Positions 23,076-36,403 of a stretch of 64,000 nt of DNA are shown here, piece after piece. Source of the DNA: Ziziphus jujuba (taxonomy: Eukaryota; Streptophyta; Magnoliopsida; Rosales; Rhamnaceae); assembly GCF_031755915.1 (NCBI RefSeq), contig NC_083379.1:25792001-25856000 (forward strand), given 5' to 3'. The notes under the pieces are model-generated. The model worked only from the letters and a program-made list of their open reading frames with translations, ran no database searches and was not told the origin of the DNA. The position numbers and the translations under genes were made by a program. Positions within the stretch are counted from its first letter, which is position 1, and every line of letters begins with the position of its first letter.

Positions 23076-24689
23076 TACACAATACATAGGGACAACATCA
23101 CACAATACAACATCCCTATATTTATCAATGTTGAGTTTTACTTTGGCTTGTTTATTTTTTTCATCTCACCACTATCATTAAACCATTGTAATCTATATGG
23201 TTCAAGATGTTTAATGGTTGCTAATCCTACTTTATCAACTACCACATTACTAATTCCATTAGCATAACTTTCATTATCAATTATCATACTACATACATTA
23301 CCTTGAATTTCACATCGGGTATAGAAGATGTTATCTATTTGAACTCGATCCTGATCCTTGTATACACTCAACACTCTTCTTACCACCAAGCTTAATTCAT
23401 AATTGAAGCTTTTAGGATTTCGGCCTCATCTTTAATTTCTTCCTCTTCATGTTCGGTCTCAATTTCAGCTTCTTCACTATTGGATTCCAACTAGCCATTG
23501 TCCTTCAACAGCATGAATCTTCGGTTTGGGCATCAGTTGGCAATATGTCCTCATCCCTAGCACTTAAAAGAAACAATATCTTTAGTTCTAGAGGGTTTAG
23601 CATTAGATTTACCTTCATATTTGTGTGCTTGAGTAGGTTCAGCCCTATCACCTCTCCTTGGCCGATTGGTGCTCTCCTCACCTTGCTTTGGTTTTGGCTT
23701 TGATTCATAGATGGGATTGCTTCTCGAAGCACTAGGATTTGACCTCCTATTGTTTGAAACTCCCTCAAACTGTGAGCTTACACCCTTCCTCTTGAATTGA
23801 TGCTCAAGTGTAATAGCCACATGCAACATCTCCTCCACTTCCACATATTGTTGTAATCCTAGTTTATTGGTTAGCTCATGATTCAAACCACCTAAAAATC
23901 TTTCTATGGTTGCTTCTCTATCTTCATTCATGCTCAATCTCACCATGGGCATCTCCATCTCCTTGTAATAGCCCTTTACGAACCTATTTCCTTGAGATAA
24001 AGATTGAAGTGTTTGATACAGCAACCTATGATAGTGTAATGGTACAAATCGCTTCCTCATGACTCTTTTCATTTGTCGCCATATAGTAATCAAGTCATCA
24101 CCATCTATTCTTTAGGTTTTTTGCTCATTAGTCCACCCTTGGAGCACATAAAGTTAAAACTCCATTGCTGCCAATTTAAGTTTCTTGGCCTCTGAATAAT
24201 TGTGACAATCAAAAATCATCTTCATACACTCCTCCCATTCCAAGTAAGCCTCCGAGGCACTTTTCCCCATGAAAGGTGGTATGTTTACCTTGATGTTGCC
24301 AAGACCATCATCTGTCTCCTCTCTCCTATGCCTCCCAGGGCCTAGCCTTTCTGGACAGCATATGTTTCATGCATTCCTTCCTCGAAGTCATCTCCAAAAT
24401 TTCCCTCTTTGAACTCCTCTTTAGGTCATCCATGGCCTTCTCGACCTCGACCACGACCTCCATGGAACTCTTGCGTCAGATTCGGTCCACCATAAGATGT
24501 TTCTAATCTATCCATCCTTTGATTTATGTGGTCAAATTGAGCATTCATCCGCTGTAGTTGCCCCAAAGCAGCCCTCATGTCTATTTGGTCAGCACTCCCT
24601 ATAGCTCGAAAATCACCATAGCATCCTACGGACTCTTCTTCATTAATTCTTAATGGTGTTTCTCATCTTCTCATCCTTGAATCTGCCAT
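23076..24689 (-). pseudogene. Element C: gag and protease
   Basis: Start ATG at 24689-24687 (MADSRMRR). Gag shows the Gly/Arg-rich HGGRGRGREGHG part and a capsid-like part (KRVMRKRFVPLHYHRLLYQTLQSLSQGN, EDREATIERFLGGLNHELTNKLGLQQYVEVEEMLHVA). The zinc knuckle carries stops at 23556-23558 and 23550-23552. Protease follows, with MIIDNESYANGISNVVVDKVGL, where the active-site D-S-G is changed to D-N-E. The coding sequence breaks off at CDVVPM at 23076. Several frameshifts between 24094 and 24689. Inactive. Confidence 0.88.
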
Positions 24690-25816
24690 GCTAGCATCAA
24701 TATCACAAAAATAAAATAAAACATTACCAAGTCAATGTGATTTTCACTCAAACAAGGTGTCGATACTCGTGTTTACACACTAGTTTCGGCTTTTACCCTT
24801 TTTAAGCTTACACACTCTTGCCTTTTTCTACTCAAAGAATTATCTCAAAGTTCTAATTAAAACACCCATAAAACAACAATTAGATCACAAGTATGTTTTA
24901 AGTAAACTTATGAACAAAACAATAGCAAGAAGCAAGCAATACCGATGAATTTAACCAAAACCTAGTTTTCGACTTTTCTAGGTAAAATAAGGCAAATTAA
25001 CAACGAAATTTTCGGAATCAATAAGACCTAGACCATATGGTAAGTAATTTAGGATTCAAGAATAAAAATTTAGAAAAAGAATTTCAAACACGAACAATAA
25101 TCAATTCAAACAAAATTAAAGAATAGTGTTGGTTGTTGCTCCTGTAATTCAAGTTTTTTGTATCTATTCCTTTAACTAATTTTAATCCAAATAAATTAAG
25201 CACCCAAAATTCAGACATCTAGCAGTAAAAGAAATTCCCAGAAACTATAAATATTACAATTTTCTAGTAAACAAAATTCCAAACTCCAAATTCAACAACC
25301 GACCTTTTTATGCAAATTTTTTTTTTTTAATATTACGCACTCGGCTTTTTTTCCTCCTTGTTTTTTTTTTTTTTTCATTCATTGATTACCACACACAACT
25401 CCAGTAGCATTAAACAACAATAAAATTGCAATTCCAACACCAATACTTCAATAAACCCATGGGCTCCAACAACAAAAATTCAAATTTTTAAAATTTGTGA
25501 ATTTTGGTATCTGTTGCTGCAAACTCACTTTTTTTTTTAAATATATTAATGCAAATATTTAAGATCAAAAAAAGCAAAAAAAAAAAAAATTCAACAATAA
25601 CTAATTAATAAGAACAATAATGAAAATCAACCAAAAAACTAGGAAGCAAAAATACGGTAAAACAAAAAAATGTAATTTAACTAGGAACGAGTTTATTGTT
25701 TTATTTTTTTAAATTGATAACGTGTTTGATGATAGAAGCAACTTAACCTAATGTTAAAATTTTAGATTAACACAAAAAAAAACAATTAAAGATAGATCAA
25801 ACCTGAATAAAATTTG
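24690..25816 (-). other. Leader of element C
   Basis: Noncoding stretch between primer site and gag, with A/T runs. Its sequence is shared with the leaders of element D and of both palindrome arms. No gene seen. Confidence 0.8.
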
Positions 25817-25828
25817 TCTCTGATACCA
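25817..25828 (-). other. Primer-binding site, initiator Met tRNA
   Basis: On the minus strand TGGTATCAGAGA, two bases after the 5' LTR end. Differs at the last base from the plant initiator-Met primer site TGGTATCAGAGC. Confidence 0.9.
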
Positions 25829-25830
25829 AA

Positions 25831-26991
25831 TGATACGAACCTAGGACGACTTACGCCTAAATCCGTAATATATTAGCTCGGATCTCAATTAAATTCAAGT
25901 TCTAATGGTCACCTTAATCCCTAACCAACCTGTGATTAGAAACCTTGTTATAATAAAGATGCCACAATAGGTGATGGATATCCTATTGATAAGCTAAACT
26001 AAAACACTCATTCGCTAAAGGTGTTTTAGGTGTTTAAAGAGAACAAAGAGAATTCAATCTTACAAATAATTTTCTAGATAACTCATGTACTAAATATTAT
26101 TGATAAAACAAGCCTTAAATAGGCTAAGAGTTACAAAATAAAATCTTAATTATCTAGGTAAAACCGGCCACCAAAGAATAGGAAACCTAGCTTGGCCGAA
26201 ATTCACCTCCTTTCCTAATCTAATTTAGATTAATTAATTCCTTTATATTAAATTAGGAATTAATTAATTTACAATGAAAATAATAAAATAATAACTTTCT
26301 TAAGTTGATTTTTCCAGAAAATAAATAAATAGAAACAAAATAAAAGACTAATTTCCTAAAACAAAAAGTCAAAATCAAATTAGAAAACTAGTTGACTAGT
26401 TTGACTACTAAGGTATCTTTTACCAATCTCTGGCTTATTTGCGCTCCAAATCAGCTTCCATATGCCATGTAGGATGCCAAATATGATTAATAATAATTCC
26501 CGTACGTTGTCTCTTGATTGGAATAAAATCTGATTAATAATGACTCCCACACGTTACTCCTTGATTGGAATAAGTCAAACAATAATAAAAGTCAAAGTCA
26601 ACGGCTAAATAGCACATTTTCGGCCAATTGAGATGCTATCCGTACAAGTCCTTTTTAGATCCTTTTGATTATACCTTTGCTGGATTCCATGTCCACTTAA
26701 TGATTATCATTGAGTTCATGAAGTGTTGGAACCATTCTTTACTACCTAGAGTCCAAATTTGCACGAAAACAGCTACTCGGGTCCATATCGGCTTCCACCA
26801 CTCAAATGTTTAGAACTTGTATCATTAGGTATGGACAAGCTCTTTTGAGAATTAACTACTCCCTGTATAAATGCTTCTAGGTTGTCCTTAAATATATTTT
26901 CTTGAGCTCTAGTGATCGGCCCAGTCTTCATCCGTATTGGGTCGGCACCCAACGGATTGTCGGTTGTGCAGGTTCGAGCAGATTTGCATCA
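25831..26991 (-). repeat. 5' LTR of element C
   Basis: 1161 bp, minus strand TGATGCAAATC to GGTTCGTATCA, followed by the primer site on its inner side and by the duplication tttaa on its outer side. Confidence 0.93.
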
Positions 26992-29707
26992 TTTAAAGTT
27001 TTAAAAATTTCTGTTCTTTATTTTTACAATTTTTAAAAAACATAAAAATATTATTGATTTTTCAAAAAATTTTTGAAACAAAAAACTTAAAAACAAAAAA
27101 ATTTGGATGAAAAGTAATCAAACTAGCTTCAACCAAATGGAAACTTCCACTAAACCACAAGAAACAACTTCCAAAACAAACAACAGAATCAATCATCATA
27201 ACAAAAGCCAATATCAATCATCAACATAATTCATCAAACACAAGTATCAAAATCCAAGATCTAAAAATCATGCAAAGAGAAACCAAAGAGTTAAGGAAAA
27301 AGAAAGATAAATTTTAAAGAACAAGATAAATGAAAGTTAAACAAAATAAACCAACTCGAAATATAATACTAATCCAAGTGATTGTCGTCATCATCAACAA
27401 CTTTTTATTTAATAATATTTTCTCTCGTTGCTTACATCTCTTTGTTGAACTTCATGTAATGATGTGAATGGGCAAAGCAAACCTTTTGGATAAGATCTAA
27501 TCAAGTTCTTTGGAGCTTGCTTTCTAGTTAAACTCTCAACTTGATCTGTAGTAGAATTAAGAAACTTTGATTTATAAATACTACGCTCTAAAATTTGATT
27601 TTGTATCTCCATAATAGCAACTTGCATTCCCATCATCACCTTATAACAATCTTTGCATATCATCTGTAAAAAAACAAATCCCTTGGAATTAATAAGAATC
27701 AAATCATTAGATCTGTTGGAAACAATGCTTGCATGAAAACATTCTCTTTTCCCTTTGGATTTGAAATTACTTGAATTGCTTTAATGTCATTCTAATCTTC
27801 ATATCTTTTCAAAACCTTCTTTTTCTAGTAAGATCATGAGGTGAAGGCATACTCATGTCGAGATAAAAAAAACTAATGCTCGAGGCTTCATATTAGCACT
27901 TTCTACATCTTGTAACTTCTAATGGTGGTGGCATTTACCAATTCTTTCCTTTCGATGGCCTTTTGAAATGAAGCAATCTTTAATTGAGCATGACACAATC
28001 CTGTTATCATAGATGAGTGGGTAAGGATAACAATCTTCTTCAACATAATATATGCAAGAATGGAATCACAAATAACTCTTTTAATATTAATGGTCATCCT
28101 CGAACAAAAAGTATAGAAGCTCAGCTGACAACATTGTTACTACATTCTCCTTAAATTATCTTTTCTACTTATTATAAATAATAAACTAACAAAGAAATAC
28201 TCCTTAAGTTTAAAGACAAAAAAATGAACTCAAATACTCCCAAGTACTTCAAGAAATCAAATGCGGTATAACAGATTCAAGTAGTAAAATTCTCCTTGAA
28301 CTTTAATAAAGAAAACCTCCTAGGCACAAATTTTCAACTACTTTAAAAAGGCAATTTAAACTCTTCAATATATGTTAAAGACCAAAAATAAAGACAGAGA
28401 TAAGAAATTAATCCACAATCAATGAATAATCAATATTCAATCCAAATTAACCAACAAAAATCAAAATCTCCACCTTCAAAAGGCAAATTTGGCACCTGAT
28501 CCCAAAAACTTTAGAAAATTCAACCAAAAATCAACTCCATATTTAATTCAATTAACTCAAGGCTTGGAAATAATCACTTATTTGGTAATTCAAATAATAA
28601 TAAAAAGCTTTAAAATTTCCAAAATAATGAATTCCTAAAGCTCTTCATGGCGTAGATGATAAGCTTTCTAAATTAGAAAAAAAATTGATGAAGACTTGAA
28701 AAATCCTATGAATTGTTGAAAATTCTTGAATTAATCTTGAATTCTTTGAATGTAAGGTGAAGAAATTTGGCTTAGAAATTTAAAATCAAGTATGAAAAAA
28801 GTGGGTGGAAATAGAAGGTAGAAGAAAAGAAGAATGAGATAAAGTAGAAAGAGAATGAGAGAGTATCTACCTGGTGGTTTGGCTTTTTGGAGTAAGGAAA
28901 TGGCTTGGGTATCCAATTTATGTTGTGGACACACTAACTAGCTCTCCCAAAGTTTGATGTATACTCAAAATGGCACGGACACATAACAAAAATGAGTGGG
29001 CACACCAATATATTGGTTTGCAAGGCTGGAAATTGGACAAACTTAGCATGTGCACCTCCTTCAAATGGTTAGGCATGCCAACCAGCTTTGTAATAGGTGT
29101 GATGCACTCTATTTTGGCATGACCTTGTAAGGAAAATGGATGGCCATGCCAAGGCGACTGAATTTCCATCCCCTTGGTTAAAAATAATATGTCTTTACAT
29201 TCTTTTTTCCTCAAAAGTTGTCTAGCATCACTTTTCAACCTCTAATTTGCTTTACTTCTTAAACATGCTTTAAAACTTGATAATACTTTCTATTAGAAAT
29301 TTTACACTCCTCATGATCTTAGAGTACATTGAAAATTTTAAAAATAGCTTCCAAATGATTAAAACGTACAAATAAATAGAAATATCATTATGTGATAAAC
29401 TAAAAAGCTTGAAAACTCAGCAAAACGAAAACATTGCTATAACTCAAAGAAACTTTATAAACTAAATCAAAGATAAGAAATGTCTAAAACTAAACTTTCC
29501 ATTGATGAGGTGCTTGGTTTATTGTCTCTAATTAGACTAAGTAGAGCAATGATTTTAAAGAAATTAAAGAAAACTCCAAGTTCGTGAAAAATCTAACTTG
29601 AAATTAAGCAGCCATTGTCTTTAACTTTCTTGCCTAAAAACACAAAACAAACCTCCATTGTGGCCTTCAAGCTCTAGATATTCTATAGAAAACACATTCA
29701 TGACACC
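26992..29707. other. No gene recognised
   Basis: AT-rich interval between elements C and D. Minus-strand frames of 97 codons (27409-27702) and 106 codons (28918-29238) have no family motif that I recognise; they may be remnants of another retroelement. The part around 28930-29170 has repeated GGCATGCC-like words. Confidence 0.45.
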
Positions 29708-29712
29708 AAAGC

Positions 29713-30843
29713 TGATGAGAATCCGTCCGTGCCCGCACAACCGACAACCTGCTAGGGTGTTGACCCTATACGGATGAAGATCGGACCGATCACTAGGGCT
29801 TAAGCTAAGAGGTTTAAGGACAACCTTACTGCCTTTATCTAGGGATTAATTTATTCTCAAAAGGTTTTGTCTGTGCCCAAAGATACAAGGCCTGTTTTGA
29901 GCATACAAGTGGTGGAAGCCGATATAGAATCGGGTAGCTATTTTCGTGTAGACATGGACTTTGGGTAGTATGAAATGGTTCCAATGCTTCATGGATTCAA
30001 TACATATGTATAAGAGGTCATGAAATCAATTTAAGGCAGCTTCAAAGGCAACAAAAAAGGGGTTGTGCATATGGAATGGAAAATTGGCCGGTTTTATTGT
30101 ATTTTGTTGCTGGCTTTACTGTATTTTGCTGATTGGCTTTTTCTCTTTGATCCAAGCAAATGAAACATGTGGGACTCCATGATAATCCTATTTGGCATTC
30201 CAAAATCATATGGAAGCTGATTTGGAGCTTAAATGGGTCAAAGATTGGTCAAAGTCAACTTAGTCAAAAAGCTAGTATTTTAGTTTCCCAATTTGATTTC
30301 TACTTTTTGTTTTAGGAAATTACCTTTAATTTTCATTTTTATTTGTTTATTCTGGAAAAATAAATTTAGGAAAGTTATAGTTTTATTATTTTGGGTTGCA
30401 AATTAATTAATTCCTAATTCATATAAAAGAACTAATTAATCAAATTAAGATTAGTAAAGGTTGCAAATTTCGGCCAACATTTTAGTTTCCTAATGCTGGC
30501 CGGTTTTGTCTTAGCTTCCAAGGTTTTATTTTGTAACCTTTCCAGCCTATTTAAGGGCTTGCTATTGAGGAAGAGCACACCTTTAATAATATCCAAAATT
30601 TATTTTGTGAGATTGAATTTCTCTTTGTTCTTTTTGAATGCCTAAAATACCATTAAGGAGTGAGTGTTTTAGTTTTAACTTATCAATAGGATATCCATCA
30701 CCTATTATGGCATCTTCATTATACCAAGGTTTCAAATCATAGGTTGGTTAGGGGTTGAGGTCAATCCATTAAAATCTGAACTTAATTGAGATCCGGGCTA
30801 ATATAATATGGGTTTAGGTGCGTGCTGACCAAGGTTCGTAGCA
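29713..30843 (+). repeat. 5' LTR of element D
   Basis: 1131 bp, TGATGAGAATCCGTCCG to GGTTCGTAGCA. Contains the pol-extension region (29775 on, with stops), the AT-rich hairpin near 30405, and the transition to the transcript end. Confidence 0.93.
30546..30555 (+). promoter_or_regulatory. Candidate TATA-like element in the LTR
   Basis: CCTATTTAAG recurs at the same place in most LTR copies (for example in reverse near 3' ends of minus-strand LTRs). The position, about 290 bases before the LTR end, would suit a promoter. No transcript evidence. Confidence 0.3.
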
Positions 30844-30845
30844 TT

Positions 30846-30858
30846 CGGTATTAAAGCC
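30846..30858 (+). other. Decayed primer-binding site of element D
   Basis: CGGTATTAAAGCC, two bases after the LTR end, against TGGTATCAGAGCC in intact copies. The changes are transitions. Confidence 0.8.
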
Positions 30859-31793
30859 AAAATTTGTTAAGGTTTGATCTATATTTATTTGATTTATTTT
30901 GTTTTTTCTTACGCTGCAATTTTAGGATTATGTTAAGGTTGCTTCTATCATCATACACATTTTGTATCATTAAAAAAAAAAAAAAATTCATTCCTAGTTA
31001 AATTAGGTTTTCCTAGTTCTACCGTATCTTTTTGTTTCCTAGTTTGTTGGTTGTTTTTCATTCTTATTCTTAGTAATTTAGTTTATTGTTGATTTTTCTT
31101 TGCTGTTTTGATCTTAAATATTCACTTTCATATATTAAAAAAGAAAAGAAAAGAAAAAGTGTGTTTGCGGCAACATATATAAATTTGCAAAAAAAAAAAA
31201 AGAAAGTACAATAAACTAATATTTGGAGTTGCTGGGAATTTATTCCACTATTGGATACCTGAATTTTGGATACTTAAATTGTTTGGATTAAAATTAGTTA
31301 AAGAAATTGATACAAAACTTGAATTACAAAGAACAACAACCAACAACCATTCTATATGTTTTTTTTTTTTTCCAATTGATTCTTGTTTGAGTTTGAATTT
31401 CTTTCTCTAAAATTTTATTCTTGGATTCTTAATTTCCTACCATCTAGTCCAGTTCTTATTGATTCCAAAAATTTCTTGTAATTTGCTTATTTTTGCCTAG
31501 AAAAGCCAAAGTTTATGTATTTTAAATTCATTCCGTATTACTTGCTTTTTGCTGCTATTTCTTTGATAAATTTAATTAAAACATATTTGTGATCGAATTG
31601 CTCTTTCATGGTTATTTTAATTAGAGCTTTGAGATAATTCATTAAGAGGAAAAAGGCAAGAGTGAGAAAGCTCCAAAGAGGGTAACAGCCGAAACTAATG
31701 TGAAAACACGAGTGTCGAGACCTTGATTGAATGAAACACGTGAGGGAGCACATTTAGTGAGGTCCTATTAATCTTTGTGTTATTCATACTAAC
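30859..31793 (+). other. Leader of element D
   Basis: Noncoding, with A runs; shared with the other L1 elements. No gene seen. Confidence 0.8.
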
Positions 31794-32965
31794 ATGGCAG
31801 ATTCAAGGTTGAGAAGGAGAGATCCCCCACTAAGAATTAACGAAGAAGAATTTGTAGGTTCCATGGTGATTCCCGGGTAACGGGGAATGGTGAGCAAACG
31901 GACATGAGGGATGTTTTGGAACAACTACAGTAGATGACTGCTTAATTTGACCATATAAATCAAGGATAGATAGATTAGAAACATCTCAAGGTGGACCAAA
32001 TTTGAGGCAAGAATTCCATAGAGGCCGATGTCGAGGTTGAGGAGGCCATGGATGACCTTGAGAGGAGTTCAAAAAGGGAAATTTCGGAGATGATTTCGAG
32101 GAAGGAATGGATGAAACGTATGCTGTCCAAGAGAGGCTAGGCCATGAGAGGCATAGGAGAGAGGAGGCAGATGATGATCTTGGAAACATCAAGGTAAATA
32201 TACCAACTTTCATTGGAAAAAGTGAGCCCAAGGCTTACTTAGAATGGGAGAAGCGTATGAAGATGATCTTCGATTGCCATAACTATTTGGAGGCTAAGAA
32301 GGTGAAATTGGTAGCAATGGAATTGGGCCATTATGCACTCCAATCGTAGACTACATGGCAAAAATACCTAAAGGAAAGTTGGTGATGACTTGATTACTAC
32401 ATGTGACAAATGAAGACAGCCATGAGGAAGCGATTTGTACCATCATGCTATCATAGGTTGCTGCATTAAAAGACTTCAATCTTTATCTTAAAAAAATAGT
32501 TATGTGGAGGATTATTACAAGGAGATGGAGATGCTCATGATGAGGTTGAGAATGAATGAAGATAGAGAAGCAACCATGGCAAGGTTTCTTGGTGGTTTGA
32601 ATTGTGAAATAGCCAATCAACTCGAATTGCAACAATATGTGGAATTGGACGAGATGTTGCATGTGGCTATTAAATTAGAAAATCTACTCAAGAGGAGGGG
32701 TGTAAGCTCACAGTATAAGGGAGTTTCAAACAGTGGGAGGTCAAATCCGAGTGCTAGGAGAAGCGATCCCACCTTTGAAGCAAGACAAAAACCGAAGCTA
32801 GGTGAAGAGAGCTCCAATCGGCCAAGGAAAGATGTAGAAGTCGAATCTGTCCGAGCACCAAAGGATGAGGTCAAATCTGATCCTAAACTTTCATGATCTA
32901 GAGAAATTGTTTGTTTTAAGTGTTATGGATGAGGACACATCGCAAGCCAATGCCCGAATAGAATA
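31794..32965 (+). pseudogene. Element D: gag
   Basis: ATG at 31794 (MADSRLRRRDPPLRINEEEFVGS). Several stops and frameshifts follow in the first 300 bases. The middle reads DDLGNIKVNIPTFIGKSEPKAYLEWEKRMKMIFDCHNY, then MRLRMNEDREATMARFLGGLN and QYVELDEMLHVAIKLENLLKRRG, then a Ser/Arg-rich stretch. The zinc knuckle is CFKCYG, stop, GHIASQCP: the conserved Arg codon is TGA at 32930-32932. Gag would form the particle and bind the RNA. Confidence 0.9.
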
Positions 32966-32968
32966 ACC

Positions 32969-33750
32969 ATGGTGTTAAAAGGTAATGGTGAGCAAGAGTT
33001 GAAAAGTGAGGAAAGTGAAGATGAAGCCGAAACCTTGCATGCGTCCAATGTCGAATTAAATTTGGTTTCTAGGAGAGTGTTGGCTGCATACAAAGATGAG
33101 GATCAAGTTCAAAGAGAAAACATCTTCCACACCCGATGTGAAATCCAAAGTAAGATTTGTAGTATGATTGCTGATAGTGGAAGTTGTACAAATGTAATTA
33201 GTAACATTGTGGTTGATAAATTAGGCTTAACAACTATTAAACATCTAGAACCTTATAGATTACAATGGCTTAATGATAGTGGTGAGATGAAAGTAAATGA
33301 ACAAGCCAAAGTAAAATTTAGTGTAGATAAACATGTGGATGTTGTTTTATGTGATGTTGTGCCTATGCATGCTGGACATATTCCATTACGTTGACCATGG
33401 AAATTTGATAAAGATGCTATTCATTATGGTCAAGAGAATTGTATTGTTTTTAGATTTAAAGGTAAGAAGGTCAAGCTGGAGCCATTAACTCCCAAGGAAG
33501 TATATAGAGACCAATTACAAACAGAACAAAGGAGGGAGGCTCAAAGAGAAAGCTAGTATGGCACCTACAGCTTCACCATCCATCCAAGCAGGTAAGTCCA
33601 AACTTACTATTAAAGGTAAGCATTCTAAGACTCAAATTGAGTGGAAAAACCATGAGAGAACTAAAAGTGTGGTGAGGAAGGGAGAGAAACCCTTGGACCT
33701 GAGAGAGAGAAATGAAAAGAAAAAAAAAAGAAAGGAAAAATGAAACTTTT
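32969..33750 (+). pseudogene. Element D: protease and linker
   Basis: Protease active site D-S-G at 33173-33181 (ADSGSCTNVISNIVVDKLGL), then LEPYRLQWLNDSGEMKVNEQ and CDVVPMHAGHI, then a stop at 33392-33394. The linker (KFDKDAIHYGQENCIVFRFKGKK, LTPKEVYRDQLQTEQRREAQRES) ends in a lysine-rich run to about 33740. An aspartic protease would cut the polyprotein. Confidence 0.88.
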
Positions 33751-35220
33751 TATTTGAGTTTTGGGGATGTTAATAAAGCTATCTTGAGTAAGAAACCATT
33801 GTTGATCATGATTTATAAAGATAATTATTTGAATGATCAAGCTAATCCCGAATAACTTTAATTGCCAAGTTTTATTTTTTTTCTTTTGCAGGAATTTGTT
33901 GATATTTCCCTGGATGAAATTCTAAATGGATTACCATTTATTAGAAAGATTGAACATCAAATTGACTTTATTCCAGCATCTGCCATACCAAATAAACCTG
34001 CATATAGACGTAATCCTGAAGAGACAAAGGAGCTATAAAGGTAGTTAAGTGAGTTGCTTGAAAATGTTACATTCATAAGAGTATGAGTCCATGTATTGTT
34101 CCTGTTTTGTTAGTTCCTAAAAAAGATGGTTCTTGGAGAATGTGTGTTGATTGTAGGGCTATAAATAATATCAGCATTAAATATATACATCCAATTTTGA
34201 GATTAAATGATATGCTTGATGAATTGCATGGTGCTTGCATGTTTTCTGAAATTGATCTTAGGAGTGGATACCATCAAATTAGGATGAAAGAAGGTGATGA
34301 ATGGAAGATCGCATTTAATACTAAATATGCGCTGTATGAATGGCTAGTCATGCCTTTTGGATTAACTAATGGACCTTGTACTTTCATGAGGCTTATGAAT
34401 CATATTATGTACCCATTTATTGGTAAAGTTGTGGTTGTGTATTTTGGTGATATTTTAGTATATAGCCCGAATCTTGATGAGCATGTAGAACATCTTAGGC
34501 AAGTTTTAAATATTTTTAGGAAGAAAAGATTATTTGCTAACATGAAAAAGTGTAATTTTTGTAAAGATGAACTTGTTTTCATAGGATTTGCAGTAAATGC
34601 TACAGGTATAAAAGTTGATCAATCTAAAGTTCAAGGTATCCAAGATTGGGAGACACCAACATGTATCACACAAGTGAGGAGCTTTCATGGTTTGGCTAGT
34701 TTCTATCAAAGATTTGTCAAGGAATTTAGCACCATCGCAGCGCCTTTGAATGAAGTTGTAAAGAAGAATGTTGGCTTTAAATGGGAGGAATTACAAGAAA
34801 AATATTTTATTTTGTTGAAAGAGAAATTATGTAATGCACCTTTACTAGTTTTGCCAATTTTTTCTAAGACTTGTGAAACTAAATGTGATGTTTCGGGTGT
34901 AGATATTGGAGTTGTTCTAATGCAAGAAAAAAGATCCATAGCCTACTTTAGTGAGAAATAAAATGGAGCTGCACTAAACTACCCGGCATATGACAAGGAG
35001 TTGTATGCTTTGGTAAAGGCTTTGGAAATGTGGCAGCACTATCTAATGTTAAAAGAGTTTATGATTCATACGGATCATGAATCTTTGAAGCACTTTAAAG
35101 GCAAAGGGAAGCTTAACCAAAGACATGCTAGGTGGATGGAGTTCATCGAAACATTTCCCTATGTCATCCACTACAAAAAAGGTAAGGAAAATGTGGTCGC
35201 CGATGCATTATCCCGAAGGT
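33751..35220 (+). pseudogene. Element D: reverse transcriptase and RNase H
   Basis: Starts in the linker (LSKKPLLIMIYKD), with stops. RT proper: [69 protein letters not shown], then the catalytic box YFGDILVYS at 34440 on. Ty3 RTs have YFDD or FFDD; the first Asp is Gly here (34446-34448), which should abolish activity. RT continues to [10 protein letters not shown]; RNase H runs from about 34850 ([14 protein letters not shown], stop at 34959-34961, [36 protein letters not shown]) to [13 protein letters not shown] frameshift in a T run at 35224-35236 separates it from integrase. Confidence 0.92.
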
Positions 35221-36263
35221 ATGTTTTTTTTTTTTTCTACCTTAGATGCTAGATTGCTTGGTTTTGAACAATTAAAGGAACTTTATGAGCATGATAATGA
35301 CTTTGAAGAAATATTTAGAACTTGTTTGGAACATGGATTTTATAAATTTTACATATTTGAGGGGTATTTGTTTAAGGAAAACAAACTTTGTGTGCCTAAT
35401 TGTAGCATTAGGGAGTTACTAGTTCGGGAAGGTCATGAAGATGGTTTAATGGGTTGTTTTGGTATTTTTAACACTTTATCCTTGCTACAAGAACATTTTT
35501 ATTGGTCTAACATGAAGAGAGATGTTGAGAGGATATGTGAAAAATGCTTGAAATGCCGAAAGACCAAGTCCACATTGAAACCGCACGAGTTGTATCATCC
35601 ACTGCCAATTCCTTCCCTTCCTTGGGTGGATTTATCTATGGATTTTATTCTTGGTTTACCTAGGTCAATGATTGGTAAGGATTCAATATTCATTATTATG
35701 GATAGATTTTCTAAGATGGCATATTTTATTGCATGTAATAAAATTGATGATGCATCTAATGTTGCTAATGTATTTTTCAAAGAAATTGTGAGATTGCATG
35801 GAATGCCTAGAACAATTGTTTCGGATAGGGCTGCTAAGTTTTTTAGTTATTTTATGAAAAATTTATGGGCTCAATTAGGAACTTAAATTTTGTTTTCAAC
35901 TACTTTTCATCCATAAACTTATGGATAAACTTAAGTAGTAAATAGGACTTTGTCTACGTTGTTATGGGCTTTAATTAGTAGAAACTTAAGAACTTAGGAA
36001 GAATGTTTACCACAAGTTGGATTTGCTTATAATAGGTCTTTGAATTTAACAATTAAATATACACCATTTGAGATTGTTTATGGTTTTAGTCCTTTGACTC
36101 CATTAGATTTAACTCCTTTACGCTTAAGTGAATGTGCTAATCTACATGGAAAATAAAATGCTGATTTTGTAAAGCAGATTCATAAAAAGAAAAAGGCAAA
36201 TATTGAGAGAAGCACCGAGCAATATGCCAGGAATGCTAATCAAGGCTGAAAACAAGTCGTCTT
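35221..36263 (+). pseudogene. Element D: integrase
   Basis: Zinc-binding region ([42 protein letters not shown]), core with first Asp in MDFILGLP (35641-35643) and second Asp in IVSDRAAKF (35824-35826). A stop follows AQLGT at 35884-35886. The region of the catalytic Glu (TDGQTEVVN in element A) has three stops; the Glu codon itself is TAA at 35932-35934. Then [37 protein letters not shown] and [13 protein letters not shown]. It ends at the inverted block at about 36262. Confidence 0.92.
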
Positions 36264-36403
36264 GGACATCCTTTGCTCGGGAAACCTCTTCTATCTTATA
36301 TGCAACCAAACATAATCTCCAGGCACGGATGGATTCTTATCATTCTTGTCCTCTTGGAAAGGATTTTCCCTCAAATCAAAGTCACCACCTGCAGCAAAAG
36401 GAG
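36262..36403 (-). other. Inverted block in element D
   Basis: This stretch reads as pol/LTR only on the minus strand. In that direction it gives the pol tail (SPFAAGGDFDLRENPFQEDKN), then about 21 bases of LTR start (TGATAAGAATCCATCC), then the upstream integrase piece PGDYVWLHIR, stop, KRFPEQRMSK. The pieces are both inverted and joined in the wrong order. Confidence 0.85.

Larger units (their letters stand above)
20621..26991 (-). mobile_element. Element C: CRM-like Ty3/gypsy with scrambled pol
   Basis: 6371 bp, bounded by the duplication tttaa (20616-20620 and 26992-26996). Minus strand order: 5' LTR, initiator-Met primer site, leader, gag, protease, then a rearranged pol containing a reversed LTR fragment, then 3' LTR. 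RT, RNase H and most of integrase are missing. Both LTRs are L1 type. Confidence 0.93.

Noticed and set aside
27409..29238. Minus-strand frames of 97, 67 and 106 codons as possible genes
   Set aside because: No recognised domain, no shared frame between them, and surroundings typical of decayed repeats.
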